NCBI GenBank assembly: GCA_004296865.1
Contig: SCVQ01000557.1
Span: forward strand, 1 to 6,920
Direction: 5' to 3'
DNA: 6,920 bases
DNA from: Nitrospirota bacterium
GTDB taxonomy: Bacteria; Nitrospirota; Nitrospiria; Nitrospirales; Nitrospiraceae
Part shown: positions 1 through 6,920 of the stretch, one piece after another
Layout of the letters: every line of letters starts with the position of its first letter
Numbering within the stretch: position 1 is the first letter of the stretch
Made by a program: the position numbers and the translations under genes
The notes under the pieces: generated by a model
What the model saw: the letters and a program-made list of their open reading frames with translations, nothing else
Told to the model about the DNA's origin: nothing
Databases searched by the model: none

Positions 1-1
1 G

Positions 2-685
2 GACCAGAACGGTCCCATCAAGCCGCAGCACATCATCAAGCGGTTGTTTGAGCTCACCAGGGACCGGGATCCGATCGTGGCCACGGACGTCGGGCAGCAT
101 CAAATGTGGGCGGCCCAATACTTCAGGCTGGCGCAGCCGCGTCGGTGGTTGACGTCGGGCGGGTTGGGGACCATGGGATTCGGGCTTCCGGCTGCCATGG
201 GTGCGCAGGCGGCGTTCCCGGGCAAGCTGGTGCTCTGCGTCACGGGGGACGGCAGTTTCCAGATGAACACGCAAGAGCTGGCGACGGCGGTGATCAGCAA
301 GTTGCCGGTGAAGGTCATCATCGTCAACAACCGGTTCCACGGCATGGTCCGCCAGTGGCAGGACCTCTTCTACGAAGGGCGCTACGCTTCCAGCTACCTG
401 GATACGGTGCCGGACTTCGTCAAGCTGGCGGAAGCGTATGGAGCCGTGGGCCTGCGTGCGACGAAGGTGTCGGAGGTGGATGACGTCATCCGCGAAGCGC
501 TGGCCGTGGACAAACCGGTCCTCGTGGACGTCCCGGTTCATCCCTACGAAAATTGCTATCCCATGATTCCGGCCGGTGGCTGCAACCATGAAATGCTCCT
601 GTCCGATCCGCCGGAACTCAAGAAGAAACAGGCGGCCGGCGCGAAGGTGGCGGGAGAAGACAAGGACACGATCCTCACGGCGTAG
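2..685 (+). CDS. ilvB: Acetolactate synthase large subunit, C-terminal part (5' end outside window)
   Basis: This is the C-terminal 227 residues of the catalytic subunit of acetohydroxyacid synthase, which condenses pyruvate with pyruvate or 2-ketobutyrate in the first common step of valine, leucine and isoleucine synthesis. The frame is open from base 2 with no start, so the gene is cut by the window edge; family members are usually 550-600 residues long. The thiamine diphosphate and Mg-binding motif is clear: GDG at 245-253 leads to the paired Asn codons at 326-331, the usual GDG-x(n)-NN spacing. Upstream, TDVGQHQMWAAQ and the GGLGTMGFGLPAAMGA stretch are typical of the TPP-binding domain. 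GMVRQWQ follows the NN pair and matches the active-site segment of this family. The C-terminus carries the usual PMIPAGGCNHEML-type ending plus a Lys/Ala-rich tail. The ilvN gene follows after 94 bases. The related TPP enzymes glyoxylate carboligase and pyruvate oxidase are less likely given the ilvN and ilvC neighbours. Confidence 0.96.
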   Translation, partial: DQNGPIKPQHIIKRLFELTRDRDPIVATDVGQHQMWAAQYFRLAQPRRWLTSGGLGTMGFGLPAAMGAQAAFPGKLVLCVTGDGSFQMNTQELATAVISKLPVKVIIVNNRFHGMVRQWQDLFYEGRYASSYLDTVPDFVKLAEAYGAVGLRATKVSEVDDVIREALAVDKPVLVDVPVHPYENCYPMIPAGGCNHEMLLSDPPELKKKQAAGAKVAGEDKDTILTA

Positions 686-693
686 GAGCAAAG

Positions 694-767
694 AGCCGAT
701 AGCGAATAGCTAATGGCCGCTAGCAGGAGCGGAGCGCTCCGAGGCCATCAGCCATACGCCATAAGCT
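694..767. repeat. Heptamer-phased inverted repeat between ilvB and ilvN
   Basis: The spacer between ilvB and ilvN is almost entirely one symmetrical element. The left arm is 694-718 and the right arm 743-767; they match as reverse complements at 19 of 25 positions. The centre (719-742) holds a perfect 12-base palindrome, cggagcgctccg, at 730-741. Both arms are built of 7-base units: agccgat, agcgaat, agctaat on the left (694-714) and gccatca, gccatac, gccataa on the right (744-764). Four of the six arm mismatches become G-U pairs if the element is transcribed from the minus strand, so 23 of 25 positions could pair there. This looks like a dispersed intergenic repeat of the small non-coding kind. 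From memory, Nitrospira genomes carry similar heptameric intergenic repeats, but no second copy is present here to prove that it is dispersed. Confidence 0.6.
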
Positions 768-779
768 CCGAATCTGAAG

Positions 780-2385
<1,606 letters not shown>

Positions 2386-2429
2386 GGTGTGGAACTCGTT
2401 CCCGGTCCGCTCAGGCGGAGAGCGTGCGG

Positions 2430-3101
2430 ATGGCTGACCGCGCCGTCGGCATTCCCATCGTCAGAGAGGGGATCCCGTTCGTTGCGACGGCTGGCGGGGC
2501 GGCAGCGCTGGCCGGCGCGCTGGGATGGACGGGGCCCACGCTGGTGCTGGGCGTCGTCGCGCTCTTCACGGCCTGGTTTTTTCGCAACCCCAGGCGGATC
2601 GTGCCGCTTCTGCCGGGTGCGGTCGTGTCACCCGGTGACGGCCGGATCATCGCGATTGCGGAAGAATTTGAACCGCGGTTTCTGAAGGAGCCGAGCACCA
2701 GGATCAGCATCTTTCTGAACGTGTTCGATGTGCACGTGAACCGGATCCCCTGTGAGGGGACGGTCGAAGACGTGGTCTATCAGCCCGGGCGGTTTCTCGC
2801 GGCTAATCGACCGGAGGCCACGTTGCGGAACGAACAGAATGCGCTGATGATTCGGACCCCGCAGGGGCAGAAAGTGCTCTGCGTCCAGGTGGCCGGGCTG
2901 ATTGCACGGCGGATCGTCTGTTGGACGTCCCCCGGCGAGCGAGTGGGCCGTGGAGAACGGTTCGGGTTGATCCGGTTCGGCTCCCGGATGGACGTGTTCC
3001 TTCCCCTACGGGCGACGCTGCGGGTCGGCGTCGGGGAGCATGTCAAGGGCGGCGAAACCATCCTGGCCGAGTTGGCGGATATTTCACTAGAGGCAAAATG
3101 A
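2430..3101 (+). CDS. psd: Phosphatidylserine decarboxylase proenzyme
   Basis: This is a 223-residue membrane-associated pyruvoyl enzyme that converts phosphatidylserine to phosphatidylethanolamine. The proenzyme cleaves itself between Gly and Ser; here the site is G184-S185 in RFGSRMD (codons 2979-2984), giving a beta chain of 184 residues and an alpha chain of 39 residues that starts with the pyruvoyl group. Other family landmarks are SPGDGRI, FLNVFDVHVNRIP with the catalytic-region His, and RNEQNAL. Two hydrophobic N-terminal segments (about residues 15-30 and 34-49) should anchor it to the inner membrane, followed by the FFRNPRR stretch. The size matches the short form of the family rather than the about 320-residue E. 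coli type. I place the start at ATG 2430, because the ggag at 2417-2420 lies 9 bases before it; the in-frame GTG at 2424 is only 3 bases away from it. ilvC ends 44 bases upstream, and pssA, which makes its substrate, lies downstream. Confidence 0.95.
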   Translation: MADRAVGIPIVREGIPFVATAGGAAALAGALGWTGPTLVLGVVALFTAWFFRNPRRIVPLLPGAVVSPGDGRIIAIAEEFEPRFLKEPSTRISIFLNVFDVHVNRIPCEGTVEDVVYQPGRFLAANRPEATLRNEQNALMIRTPQGQKVLCVQVAGLIARRIVCWTSPGERVGRGERFGLIRFGSRMDVFLPLRATLRVGVGEHVKGGETILAELADISLEAK

Positions 3102-3160
3102 CTTTCCGCCGCGATTTGATCGAACGCGGCGGCCCAAGCAAGCTTGGTATGGAGGCGTGA
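3098..3160 (+). other. Possible 20-codon ORF overlapping psd and pssA
   Basis: An ATG at 3098 overlaps the psd stop (atga, 3098-3101), and the ORF runs 20 codons to a TGA at 3158-3160, which shares its last base with the ATG of pssA (tgatg). An agagg stretch at 3089-3093 could serve as ribosome-binding site. The predicted peptide is MTFRRDLIERGGPSKLGMEA, which I do not recognise; it is basic with no signal or membrane segment. If translated, it would let a ribosome move from psd through to pssA with no untranslated gap, melting the hairpin at 3106-3132. It may equally be a chance ORF; no codon-level evidence separates the two options here. Confidence 0.3.
3106..3147 (+). repeat. Two tandem hairpins in the psd-pssA gap
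   Basis: A perfect 8-bp GC-only stem, ccgccgcg at 3106-3113 with cgcggcgg at 3125-3132, encloses an 11-base loop. It is followed directly by a 5-bp stem, ccaag at 3134-3138 with cttgg at 3143-3147. Neither has a T-run after it, so they are not typical intrinsic terminators. They occupy nearly the whole psd-pssA gap and end just before the pssA ribosome-binding site (ggagg, 3151-3155). An mRNA stabilising, processing or pausing role is possible, but that is inference. Confidence 0.45.
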
Positions 3161-3969
3161 TGCGCGGGACCTTCATGAAAGACGGCAAGCCGCTCACGAA
3201 AGAATCCAAACGCCGGCGGGGGGGCTACTTGATCCCTAACCTGCTGACGACCGGCAATTTGTTCTGCGGACTTTTTTCGATCCTGGCCGTCTTCAACGCC
3301 AACTACGTGACGGCGGCCATCGCGATCATGGTGGCGCTGATCTTTGACATGCTGGACGGGAAATCCGCCCGGTGGATGAAAAGCACCAGTCAGTTCGGCG
3401 TGGAGTATGACTCCTTGGCCGACCTCGTGTCCTTCGGCGTGGCGCCAGGATTGCTGATTTATTCCTGGGCGTTGAGTGCCCACGGTATGGCGGGCTCCGC
3501 GGTCATGTTCGCTTTTGTGGCCTGCGGCGCGTTGCGCCTGGCTCGGTTCAACGTGATGGCGGCCGCCTCGGAGAGCAAGTATTTCACCGGCTTGCCCATT
3601 CCGGCTGCGGCCAGCGTCATTGCGACGCTGGTCATCTTCGACCATCACATTCTTCGTATGGGGGCGGAAGTCAAACCCCTGCTGATTTTGATTATGACGC
3701 TGACGCTGGCGTTCCTCATGGTCAGCACGATCAAGTATCGGAGCTTCAAAGACCTCAAGTTCAAGGGTGACCACCACTTCAACTATCTCGTCTGGGCGAT
3801 CCTTGCACTGATGCTTGTGGTGGCTTGGCCCCAGGTGATGTTGTTTGTCATCGTGGCCGGATATGCGGCCTTGGGGGTCGTTGAAAAGGGGGGCAGCCTC
3901 CTCGTCAAGGCGTTCGGCAAGAAGGAAAGGGCTGGATCGGAGCAGCCCCTGACAGAGGCGAAAGAGTAG
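3160..3969 (+). CDS. pssA: CDP-diacylglycerol-serine O-phosphatidyltransferase
   Basis: This is a 269-residue integral membrane enzyme that transfers phosphatidyl from CDP-diacylglycerol to L-serine, making the substrate of the Psd encoded upstream. The CDP-alcohol phosphatidyltransferase signature D-x2-D-G-x2-A-R-x8-G-x3-D-x3-D is complete: D63, D66, G67, A70, R71, G80, D84 and D88. The N-terminal IPNLLTTGNLFCG stretch is characteristic of the bacterial type II (Bacillus-like) PssA, not the peripheral E. coli enzyme. About seven or eight hydrophobic segments follow, with a Lys/Glu-rich cytoplasmic tail. Start choice: ATG 3160 lies 4 bases after ggagg (3151-3155); the GTG at 3157 is only 1 base after it, and the in-frame ATG at 3175 has no good ribosome-binding site but would give an N-terminus of more usual length. 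The T-box of leuA begins two or three bases beyond its stop. Confidence 0.93.
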   Translation: MRGTFMKDGKPLTKESKRRRGGYLIPNLLTTGNLFCGLFSILAVFNANYVTAAIAIMVALIFDMLDGKSARWMKSTSQFGVEYDSLADLVSFGVAPGLLIYSWALSAHGMAGSAVMFAFVACGALRLARFNVMAAASESKYFTGLPIPAAASVIATLVIFDHHILRMGAEVKPLLILIMTLTLAFLMVSTIKYRSFKDLKFKGDHHFNYLVWAILALMLVVAWPQVMLFVIVAGYAALGVVEKGGSLLVKAFGKKERAGSEQPLTEAKE

Positions 3970-4222
3970 AGCGGCTGAGAAGAGGAGTAGTACGCGATCC
4001 CGACGGTCGAGAGAGCTGGTGGCGTCCACGTGCAACAGGGTGGACAGGGTGCGAACCAGCCCGTCGGTCGCCGAACTCGCCTTGGAGCCGGGCCCGTGAA
4101 GCCCACGTTCTTGTGGGTGGTAATTGGCCAATCCTGATCCCCCGTGACGGGGCGCGCGGCGAGTCGGCCGGGTCGGGGCCATGAAGGGTGTCGAGGCTTT
4201 TCGTCGAGGCCGGCACCGAATC

Positions 4223-4258
4223 AGGGTGGTACCACGGAGCGCGCAAGCCTTCGTCCCT
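4223..4258 (+). promoter_or_regulatory. T-box antiterminator with tRNA acceptor-end bulge
   Basis: The alternative to the terminator pairs aggg (4223-4226) with ccct (4255-4258) and acggag (4234-4239) with cttcgt (4249-4254, one G-U pair), leaving the seven-base bulge tggtacc (4227-4233). The first four bulge bases, UGGU, can pair with a tRNA ending ACCA, so the expected discriminator is A, as in tRNA-Leu. Uncharged tRNA bound here would hold bases 4249-4258 away from the terminator. Confidence 0.92.
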
Positions 4259-4281
4259 GGGTTGGGGGTGAAGGCTTTTTT
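4245..4281 (+). terminator. Intrinsic terminator of the leuA T-box
   Basis: A 14-bp stem is formed by 4245-4258 with 4264-4277 (the outer 8 bp, aagccttc with gaaggctt, are perfect; the inner part includes three G-U pairs), closed by a gggtt loop. Six T residues (4276-4281) overlap and follow the stem, then g and four more T. Its 5' arm shares bases with the antiterminator, so the two cannot form together. With charged tRNA-Leu this fold should stop transcription 67 bases before leuA. Confidence 0.95.
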
Positions 4282-4289
4282 GTTTTGGG

Positions 4290-4331
4290 ACGATGCTGAT
4301 GGAGCATCGTTATAATGCCGCTGTTGGCATT
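4290..4331 (+). promoter_or_regulatory. Two hairpins and a TATAAT between the T-box terminator and leuA
   Basis: After the terminator come a perfect 8-bp stem, acgatgct (4290-4297) with agcatcgt (4303-4310), and a 6-bp stem, aatgcc (4314-4319) with ggcatt (4326-4331). A perfect -10 hexamer, TATAAT, lies at 4311-4316, which is uncommon by chance in GC-rich DNA. The best upstream match to a -35 box, ttggga at 4285-4290, is 20 bases away, too far for a good sigma-70 promoter. If it were used, transcripts would skip the T-box and start about 25 bases before leuA. The leuA ribosome-binding site aaggag follows at 4337-4342. The promoter reading is weak. Confidence 0.25.
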
Positions 4332-4348
4332 TTGGGAAGGAGCCTAAC

Positions 4349-5896
4349 ATGACGCGCATGATCCGGATCTTCGACACCACCTTGCGGGATGGGGAACAGT
4401 CGCCCGGGGCGAGCATGAACGTCGAGGAAAAACTCATGATCGCCAAGCAGCTGGCCAGGCTCGGGGTGGACGTCATCGAGGCCGGGTTTGCCTATAGCTC
4501 GCCCGGCGATTTCGAGGCGGTCAGGCAGGTGGCGCAGACAGTGGAGGGGCCGACCGTCTGCAGCCTGGCCAGGGCCAAGCCGGAGGACATCACGCGGGCT
4601 TGGGAGGCGCTCAAGGGGGCGCCCAAGGTCCGCATCCATACGTTTCTCTCGACCTCGGACATCCACCTCAAGCACCAGTTTCGCATGACGAGGGACGAGG
4701 CGCTGAAGCGGGCGGTGGAGATGGTGCGGTTTGCACGCGGCTACGTGGACGACGTGGAATTCTCGCCGATGGATGCCAGTCGCTCCGACCCCGCCTACCT
4801 CTATGAGGTCCTGGAAGCGGTGATCGAGGCCGGCGCCGGTACCGTGAATATTCCGGACACGGTGGGCTACGCCGCCCCGCAGGAGTTCGCTCTGCTGATC
4901 CGCGGCATCCGCGAGAAGGTCCGAAACAGCGCCCAGGCGGTCATCTCGGTCCATTGTCACAACGACCTGGGCCTGGCCGTGGCCAACTCGCTGGCAGCCG
5001 TTCTTGAGGGGGCCGGGCAAGTGGAATGCACGATCAACGGGATCGGGGAACGGGCGGGCAATGCCGCGCTGGAAGAGATTGCCATGGGGCTTCGGACCCG
5101 CAAGGACTTCTATGGAGCGGACACGGCCATCCGCACCGAGGAAATCTCCAAAGCCAGCCGCCTGGTCAGCAAGATCACGGGCATGGTGGTCCAGCCGAAC
5201 AAGGCGATCGTCGGCGCCAATGCCTTCGCCCATACCTCGGGGATCCATCAGGATGGGCTCTTGAAGGAGAAGAGCACTTACGAGATCATGCGGCCCGAGT
5301 CGATCGGGCTGGTCCAGAGCACGCTGATCATGGGGAAGCTGTCCGGCCGCCACGCCTTCCGGAAACGGATCGAGGAATTGGGCTACAAGCCGTCCGAAGA
5401 AGAGATGAACCGCGCCTTCGAACGGGTGAAGAAGTTGGCGGACCAGAAGAAGGAGATTTACGAAGAGGACCTGGAGGTCATCATCTCCGAAGAAGTCGCG
5501 CGCATTCCCGAGCGCGTGGTGCTGAAAGCCCTGCAGATCGAGAGCGGGACCAACCGGGTGCCGACCGCCACAGTGGAGTTGGAGATCGACGGCCGGCTGG
5601 TGACACAGACCGGGACCGGCGACGGGCCGGTGGACGCCGCCTACCGCACCATCGCCGCGATGACCCAGGCCAAGAGCCATCTGCTCTCCTATGCGGTCAA
5701 GGCCATTACCGGCGGCACCGATGCGCAAGGCGAAGTGTCCGTGCGGCTCGAGGAAGGTGGCAAGACGGCCATCGGTCATGGGGCCGATACGGACATTATC
5801 GTCGCCTCGGCCAAGGCGTACCTCAATGCCATCAACAAGCTGGCCTTTTGGACCTCACAGGAGGCCGATCCGGCGAAGAAAGTCGGCTTGATTTGA
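4349..5896 (+). CDS. leuA: 2-isopropylmalate synthase
   Basis: This 515-residue enzyme condenses acetyl-CoA with 2-ketoisovalerate, the committed step of leucine synthesis, in the cytoplasm. The catalytic TIM barrel begins with [13 protein letters not shown] (residues 8-20). The divalent-metal ligands are D14, H202, H204 (in HCHND) and N238 (in GERAGN), at the same residue numbers that I recall for well-studied proteobacterial Leu[14 protein letters not shown] marks the end of the catalytic part. The C-terminal third (about 390-510) is the leucine-binding allosteric domain, with [14 protein letters not shown] and the [13 protein letters not shown] stretch, so feedback inhibition by leucine is expected. 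Full length for the class I form; homocitrate and citramalate synthases are related, but the T-box specificity and leuB neighbour favour LeuA. ATG 4349 has aaggag at 4337-4342, 6 bases upstream. Expression should depend on the tRNA-Leu T-box in front. Confidence 0.98.
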   Translation: MTRMIRIFDTTLRDGEQSPGASMNVEEKLMIAKQLARLGVDVIEAGFAYSSPGDFEAVRQVAQTVEGPTVCSLARAKPEDITRAWEALKGAPKVRIHTFLSTSDIHLKHQFRMTRDEALKRAVEMVRFARGYVDDVEFSPMDASRSDPAYLYEVLEAVIEAGAGTVNIPDTVGYAAPQEFALLIRGIREKVRNSAQAVISVHCHNDLGLAVANSLAAVLEGAGQVECTINGIGERAGNAALEEIAMGLRTRKDFYGADTAIRTEEISKASRLVSKITGMVVQPNKAIVGANAFAHTSGIHQDGLLKEKSTYEIMRPESIGLVQSTLIMGKLSGRHAFRKRIEELGYKPSEEEMNRAFERVKKLADQKKEIYEEDLEVIISEEVARIPERVVLKALQIESGTNRVPTATVELEIDGRLVTQTGTGDGPVDAAYRTIAAMTQAKSHLLSYAVKAITGGTDAQGEVSVRLEEGGKTAIGHGADTDIIVASAKAYLNAINKLAFWTSQEADPAKKVGLI

Positions 5897-5968
5897 CGCG
5901 CAGATCGCGGGTAGAGTGACCCTGTTTTGGCGGATACCCGGGCGGGTACGGCGAGAAGGGAGTATCGA

Positions 5969-6920
5969 GTGAACGCACGCATCGCGGTGTTGGCCGGCGA
6001 TGGAGTCGGACAGGAGATCGTGCCTGAGGCGGTCAAGTTGCTCAGGGCGGTCGGGGAGCGGTTTCACCATACGTTTGAGTTCATCGATGGGCTGGTGGGC
6101 GGCCAGGCCATCGACCGGGTCGGGGTGCCGTTGCCGGACGAGACGCTCACGCTGGCGAAGGAGAGCGAGGCGGTGCTGCTGGGCGCGGTGGGCGGCCCCA
6201 AGTGGGAAGGACTCGAGTACCGGCTCCGTCCCGAACGGGCCCTGCTGGGCCTGCGGGAGCAACTCGGCCTCTTTGCCAACCTCCGTCCCGCCAAGCTCTA
6301 TCCCATGTTGGCCGATGCCTCGACGTTGAAGCGGGAGGTGATTGAGGGGATCGATCTCCTCGTCGTACGCGAACTGACCGGGGGGATTTATTTCGGAAAG
6401 CCGAAGGGAATCGAGAAGACGGCGGAAGGCGAGCGGGGCATCAATACGGAAGTGTACACGACCGAAGAGATCCGACGCATCGCCACGGTGGCCTTCGAGG
6501 CGGCGCGCAAGCGTCGCCGGAAAGTCATGTCGGTGGACAAGGCCAACGTGCTGGAGTCTTCCGAGCTCTGGCGGCGTGTGGTCATCGAGGTCCACAAGGG
6601 CTATCCGGACGTCGAACTGACGCATATGTATGTCGACAATTGTGCCATGCAGCTCATCCGGAACCCGAGGCAGTTCGACGTCCTGGTGACCACCAATCTG
6701 TTCGGCGATATTCTCAGCGACGAAGCGGCCATGCTGACCGGCTCCATCGGGATGTTGCCGTCGGCCAGCATCGGTACCAAGGCCGGGATGTACGAGCCGA
6801 TTCACGGCAGCGCCCCCGACATTGCCGGGAAGAACCTGGCCAACCCCATCGCCACGATCGCCTCGGCCGCCATGTTACTGGCCTATCAGCTTCGCCTGGA
6901 CAAGGAGGCGGCGGCGGTGG
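5969..6920 (+). CDS. leuB: 3-isopropylmalate dehydrogenase, N-terminal part (3' end outside window)
   Basis: The first 317 codons of an enzyme that oxidises and decarboxylates 3-isopropylmalate to 2-ketoisocaproate with NAD+ in leucine synthesis. The usual length is about 355-365 residues, so roughly 40 are missing. The start is GTG 5969, supported by aagggag at 5956-5962 and by the immediate family N-terminus [17 protein letters not shown]. Visible landmarks are [19 protein letters not shown] and ANLRP with the substrate-binding Arg residues, the [10 protein letters not shown] segment with Y141, K191 in DKANVLE, metal-binding D223, D247 and D251 ([12 protein letters not shown]), and [11 protein letters not shown] with D284 in the NAD-binding loop. 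Related isocitrate and tartrate dehydrogenases are less likely next to leuA. The 72-base gap after leuA has only a small hairpin (5935-5939 with 5944-5948) and no clear promoter, so co-transcription under the T-box is likely. Confidence 0.96.
   Translation, partial: MNARIAVLAGDGVGQEIVPEAVKLLRAVGERFHHTFEFIDGLVGGQAIDRVGVPLPDETLTLAKESEAVLLGAVGGPKWEGLEYRLRPERALLGLREQLGLFANLRPAKLYPMLADASTLKREVIEGIDLLVVRELTGGIYFGKPKGIEKTAEGERGINTEVYTTEEIRRIATVAFEAARKRRRKVMSVDKANVLESSELWRRVVIEVHKGYPDVELTHMYVDNCAMQLIRNPRQFDVLVTTNLFGDILSDEAAMLTGSIGMLPSASIGTKAGMYEPIHGSAPDIAGKNLANPIATIASAAMLLAYQLRLDKEAAAV

Larger units (their letters stand above)
3972..4281 (+). promoter_or_regulatory. T-box riboswitch (tRNA-Leu sensing) of leuA
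   Basis: This RNA leader senses the charging of tRNA-Leu and controls transcription into leuA. Stem I folds fully by eye: basal helix 3972-3976 with 4086-4090; specifier loop 3977-3993 facing 4072-4085, with AGUAGUA on the 5' side; then helices 3994-3997 with 4068-4071 and 4000-4006 with 4061-4067; the GAGAGAG turn at about 4009-4015; helix 4015-4020 with 4055-4060; and an apical helix 4024-4029 with 4040-4045. The specifier-loop 3' strand reads gaaCTCgcc, so the specifier codon is CTC (4076-4078), Leu, in agreement with leuA downstream. The 14-base T-box consensus agggtggtaccacg is at 4223-4236, and the terminator is at 4245-4281. Between stem I and the T-box (about 4091-4222) are smaller hairpins, such as 4102-4106 with 4113-4117 and 4140-4144 with 4148-4152, where stems II and III should be; I could not assign them exactly. 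Confidence 0.95.

Noticed and set aside
2389..2685. GTG-started 98-codon frame after ilvC
   Set aside because: It overlaps the N-terminal part of psd in another frame; its Arg/Ser/Pro-rich translation looks like a frame shadow, and psd has the better ribosome-binding site.
4147..4246. GC-rich region with the direct repeat gtcgaggc at 4190-4197 and 4203-4210
   Set aside because: Considered as a separate repeat or operator. It lies where the stem II/III region of the T-box should be, and two 8-base copies are too short to support an independent element.
3043..4476. Antisense open frame (477 codons) covering pssA and the T-box
   Set aside because: It crosses several clear + strand features, including the T-box stems and the start of leuA, and has low-complexity, basic composition. 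It is a by-product of GC-rich sequence.
4310..5779. Long antisense open frame (489 codons) opposite leuA
   Set aside because: It mirrors leuA, whose catalytic and metal-binding residues are all in place. Its translation is rich in His, Arg, Gly and Pro with no domain I recognise, as expected for the complement of a GC-rich gene.
5905..5930. Possible weak terminator after leuA (gggt at 5909-5912 with accc at 5919-5922, then tgtttt)
   Set aside because: The stem is only 4 bp and the T-run is broken, so it should not separate leuB from leuA.

Overview
The window is a stretch of core metabolism from a GC-rich bacterium (I judge roughly 60% GC by eye). Every complete gene lies on the + strand. 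The order is ilvB(3' end)-ilvN-ilvC-psd-pssA-leuA-leuB(5' part). From memory, this order, with the two phosphatidylethanolamine genes between the branched-chain amino acid genes, resembles Nitrospira (Nitrospirota) and some Deltaproteobacteria such as Geobacter. Heptamer-phased repeats of the kind seen at 694-767 fit my recollection of Nitrospira intergenic DNA. The lineage call is an inference; no rRNA or other marker gene is present.

Layout. 2-685: C-terminal part of the acetolactate synthase large subunit. 686-779: spacer filled by a hairpin-forming heptamer-phased repeat. 780-1298: acetolactate synthase regulatory subunit. 1299-1371: spacer with GC-rich hairpins running into the ilvC ribosome-binding site. 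1372-2385: ketol-acid reductoisomerase. 2430-3101: phosphatidylserine decarboxylase. 3098-3160: a possible 20-codon ORF that overlaps both neighbours. 3160-3969: CDP-diacylglycerol-serine O-phosphatidyltransferase. 3970-4348: the only long gene-free stretch, nearly all of it a T-box riboswitch with a strong intrinsic terminator, followed by two small hairpins and a perfect TATAAT. 4349-5896: 2-isopropylmalate synthase. 5897-5968: short spacer. 5969-6920: 3-isopropylmalate dehydrogenase, cut by the window edge.

How the genes work together. IlvB/IlvN make acetolactate or acetohydroxybutyrate, and IlvC reduces and isomerises them on the way to 2-ketoisovalerate, the precursor of valine and leucine. 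LeuA commits 2-ketoisovalerate to leucine, and LeuB performs the oxidative decarboxylation later in that branch. ilvD and leuCD are not in the window. PssA and Psd are the consecutive membrane steps from CDP-diacylglycerol to phosphatidylserine to phosphatidylethanolamine. The T-box lies exactly at the junction between the ilv/phospholipid block and the leu block. It has a CUC (Leu) specifier and a UGGU bulge suited to the A discriminator of tRNA-Leu, so leuA-leuB should be read through only when uncharged tRNA-Leu accumulates.

No mobile element, CRISPR array, tRNA or rRNA gene was seen. The most notable items are the T-box in a probable non-Firmicute and its contact with the pssA stop codon, the heptamer-phased repeat between ilvB and ilvN, and the overlapping mini-ORF between psd and pssA. 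I see no wholly new multi-gene system.
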